Shown here: one piece after another, positions 5,346 to 6,551 of the stretch | Numbering within the stretch: the first letter of the stretch is position 1 | Layout: the number at the start of each line of letters is the position of its first letter | From: Bacteroidales bacterium | Lineage (GTDB): Bacteria > Bacteroidota > Bacteroidia > Bacteroidales > ML635J-15 | Direction: 5' to 3' | Assembly (NCBI GenBank): GCA_028697515.1 | Contig: JAQVEY010000140.1 | Location: 1-6,551 of the forward strand | Length of the DNA stretch: 6,551 bases | Made by a program: the position numbers and the translations under genes | Notes under the pieces: model-generated | What the model was told of the DNA's origin: nothing | The model's database searches: none | The model's input: the letters and a program-made list of their open reading frames with translations, nothing else

Positions 5346-6551
5346 ATGCAATTAAGAAGAAAAATATATATGGTCGCCGGTTATAATACAATATCTATGG
5401 GTTCCGGCAGAAAAGAATTTAACCCTAAGAAAGCACGTCCTGGAATAGAAGATTATATGAAAGAAGCAGGTCAGGCAGTACTTAAACAAATCGGCGGAGC
5501 TAAAAATATTGACGAATGTGTAGTTGGAAATTTCATTGCTGCAAAATTCAACAACCAAGGCAATCTTGAAGGATTTTTCCCGATGATTGATGAAGGCTTA
5601 AAATATAAACCTGCAATAAGAACAGAAGGTGCATGTGCTTCCGGAGCTCTTGCTTTAGCAACTGGCATAAAATCAGTATTAGCAGAAACTGCTGAAGTGG
5701 TTTTGGTCTTAGGTACCGAAGTTCAGAATACGGTAAAAGCAGTTTATGGAGCAGATATCCTTGCTTGTGCTGGATGGGCAAAAGAACGTAAAGACGGACA
5801 CGCTCATTTCTTCCCAGGTAAATTCAGCGACAGAGCTGGAAAATATTACGAAAAATTCGGATACGACTATACTCGTTTGGGTATGGCAACCTGGTACAAA
5901 AATGCAATTGAAAACGCACGTTTATGTCCAACTGCTCAAGAATTCCACAATACTTGCGAAGATGCATTAGCTGTAGGAATGACAAAACCAAATGGACGTT
6001 CTTTTGTTGATAATCTTAACGTTTTTGACTGCTCTAAAGTTTCCGACGGAGCATCAGGGATTGCAATTATGTCCGAAGAAGGTTTGAAGAGATGTGGGAT
6101 TGCAGTAAAAGATGCAGTTGAAGTGATTGGATTGGGAATGGCTGAAAACAATATCACACAAGCACCTGCTGATTTAACTAAACTTGACGCTACTGCCATT
6201 GCAGTAAAGAAAGCCCTTGATTCTGCAAAAATAACAAAAGACGACATCGCAACTATCGAGCTTCACGACTGTTTCACTATCGCAGGCATTATGGCTCTAG
6301 AAGCAGTAGGTGTTGCTGAATACGGAAAAGGTCCTCAATTTGTAGCTGAAGGAAACACAGCAAGAAACGGCAAACTGCCTGTAAATACAACTGGTGGACT
6401 TGTTGGCTGGGGTCACCCAACTGGAGCAACAGGAGTACATCAAGCTGTTACTATTTGGGAACAACTTACTGGAAGAGCCGGTGATTCTCAAATAAATATT
6501 CCAGCAAATAAACCATATGGACTTACAATAAATATGGGCGGAGACGATAAA
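5346..6551 (+). CDS. SCP2-type thiolase (acetyl-CoA C-acyltransferase-like), 3' end outside window
   Basis: The frame stays open from the ATG at 5346 to the window edge, giving 402 residues without a stop. It encodes a thiolase: Cys97 in EGACASG is the nucleophile that takes the acyl group, and the HDCF motif (His307-Asp308-Cys309-Phe310) and GGLVGWGHPTGATG (His357) supply the other active-site residues. HDCF is the mark of the SCP2/SCP-x branch rather than the FadA/AtoB type, whose second cysteine is in a C-terminal CxG motif. DCSKVSDGASG (228-238) also fits this branch. The visible part ends at NMGGDDK, close to the usual C-terminus, so perhaps 10-25 residues are missing. The likely reaction is cleavage of 3-ketoacyl-CoA by CoA, the step after the dehydrogenase encoded just upstream. 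Some SCP2-like proteins serve other condensations, so the direction in the cell is inferred. Confidence 0.9.
   Translation, partial: MQLRRKIYMVAGYNTISMGSGRKEFNPKKARPGIEDYMKEAGQAVLKQIGGAKNIDECVVGNFIAAKFNNQGNLEGFFPMIDEGLKYKPAIRTEGACASGALALATGIKSVLAETAEVVLVLGTEVQNTVKAVYGADILACAGWAKERKDGHAHFFPGKFSDRAGKYYEKFGYDYTRLGMATWYKNAIENARLCPTAQEFHNTCEDALAVGMTKPNGRSFVDNLNVFDCSKVSDGASGIAIMSEEGLKRCGIAVKDAVEVIGLGMAENNITQAPADLTKLDATAIAVKKALDSAKITKDDIATIELHDCFTIAGIMALEAVGVAEYGKGPQFVAEGNTARNGKLPVNTTGGLVGWGHPTGATGVHQAVTIWEQLTGRAGDSQINIPANKPYGLTINMGGDDK

Noticed and set aside
5746..5970. Plus-strand open frame of 74 codons inside the thiolase region
   Set aside because: It is a frame-shifted shadow of the thiolase, whose own frame is open from 5346 to the window end with all catalytic motifs in place.

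Overview
The window looks like a chromosomal fatty-acid (acyl-CoA) beta-oxidation and electron-transfer locus from an AT-rich member of the Bacteroidota. Three things support that phylum: TAnnTTTG-type -7 promoter boxes in front of three transcription units, A/T-rich leaders without Shine-Dalgarno motifs for most genes, and protein types common in that group (a small outer-membrane barrel with a terminal Phe, and a split heterodisulfide-reductase-like pair). No finer placement is possible from the sequence alone. All genes read on the + strand.

Layout. Positions 1-51 are the last 16 codons of an upstream gene, possibly EtfA, followed by a clear intrinsic terminator (72-108). A small secreted beta-barrel-like protein follows (127-699). 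Next come a membrane cytochrome-b/ferredoxin protein (about 803-2095) and a soluble CCG-domain iron-sulfur protein (2173-2970). These resemble the two halves of the ETF:menaquinone oxidoreductase (EMO/DUF224) family. They are separated by a short GC-rich palindrome of dispersed-repeat type. A 188-bp gap holds an imperfect direct repeat and the best promoter of the window. It precedes a cluster of enoyl-CoA hydratase (3159-3929), a long 3-hydroxyacyl-CoA dehydrogenase (3990-5327) and an SCP2-type thiolase (5346 to the window end, lacking its C-terminus).

How they fit together (inference from families). The hydratase, dehydrogenase and thiolase carry out the last three steps of a beta-oxidation turn, or the reverse. 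Electrons taken from acyl-CoA by an acyl-CoA dehydrogenase, not in this window, would pass through ETF to the CCG and membrane proteins and on to menaquinone. This is a coherent metabolic locus built from known families. I see no CRISPR array, tRNA, rRNA, insertion sequence or defence system. The most unusual points are small-scale: the palindrome between the two EMO-like genes, a perfect Shine-Dalgarno only before the thiolase, the 445-aa dehydrogenase, and a promoter box lying inside a terminator tail.
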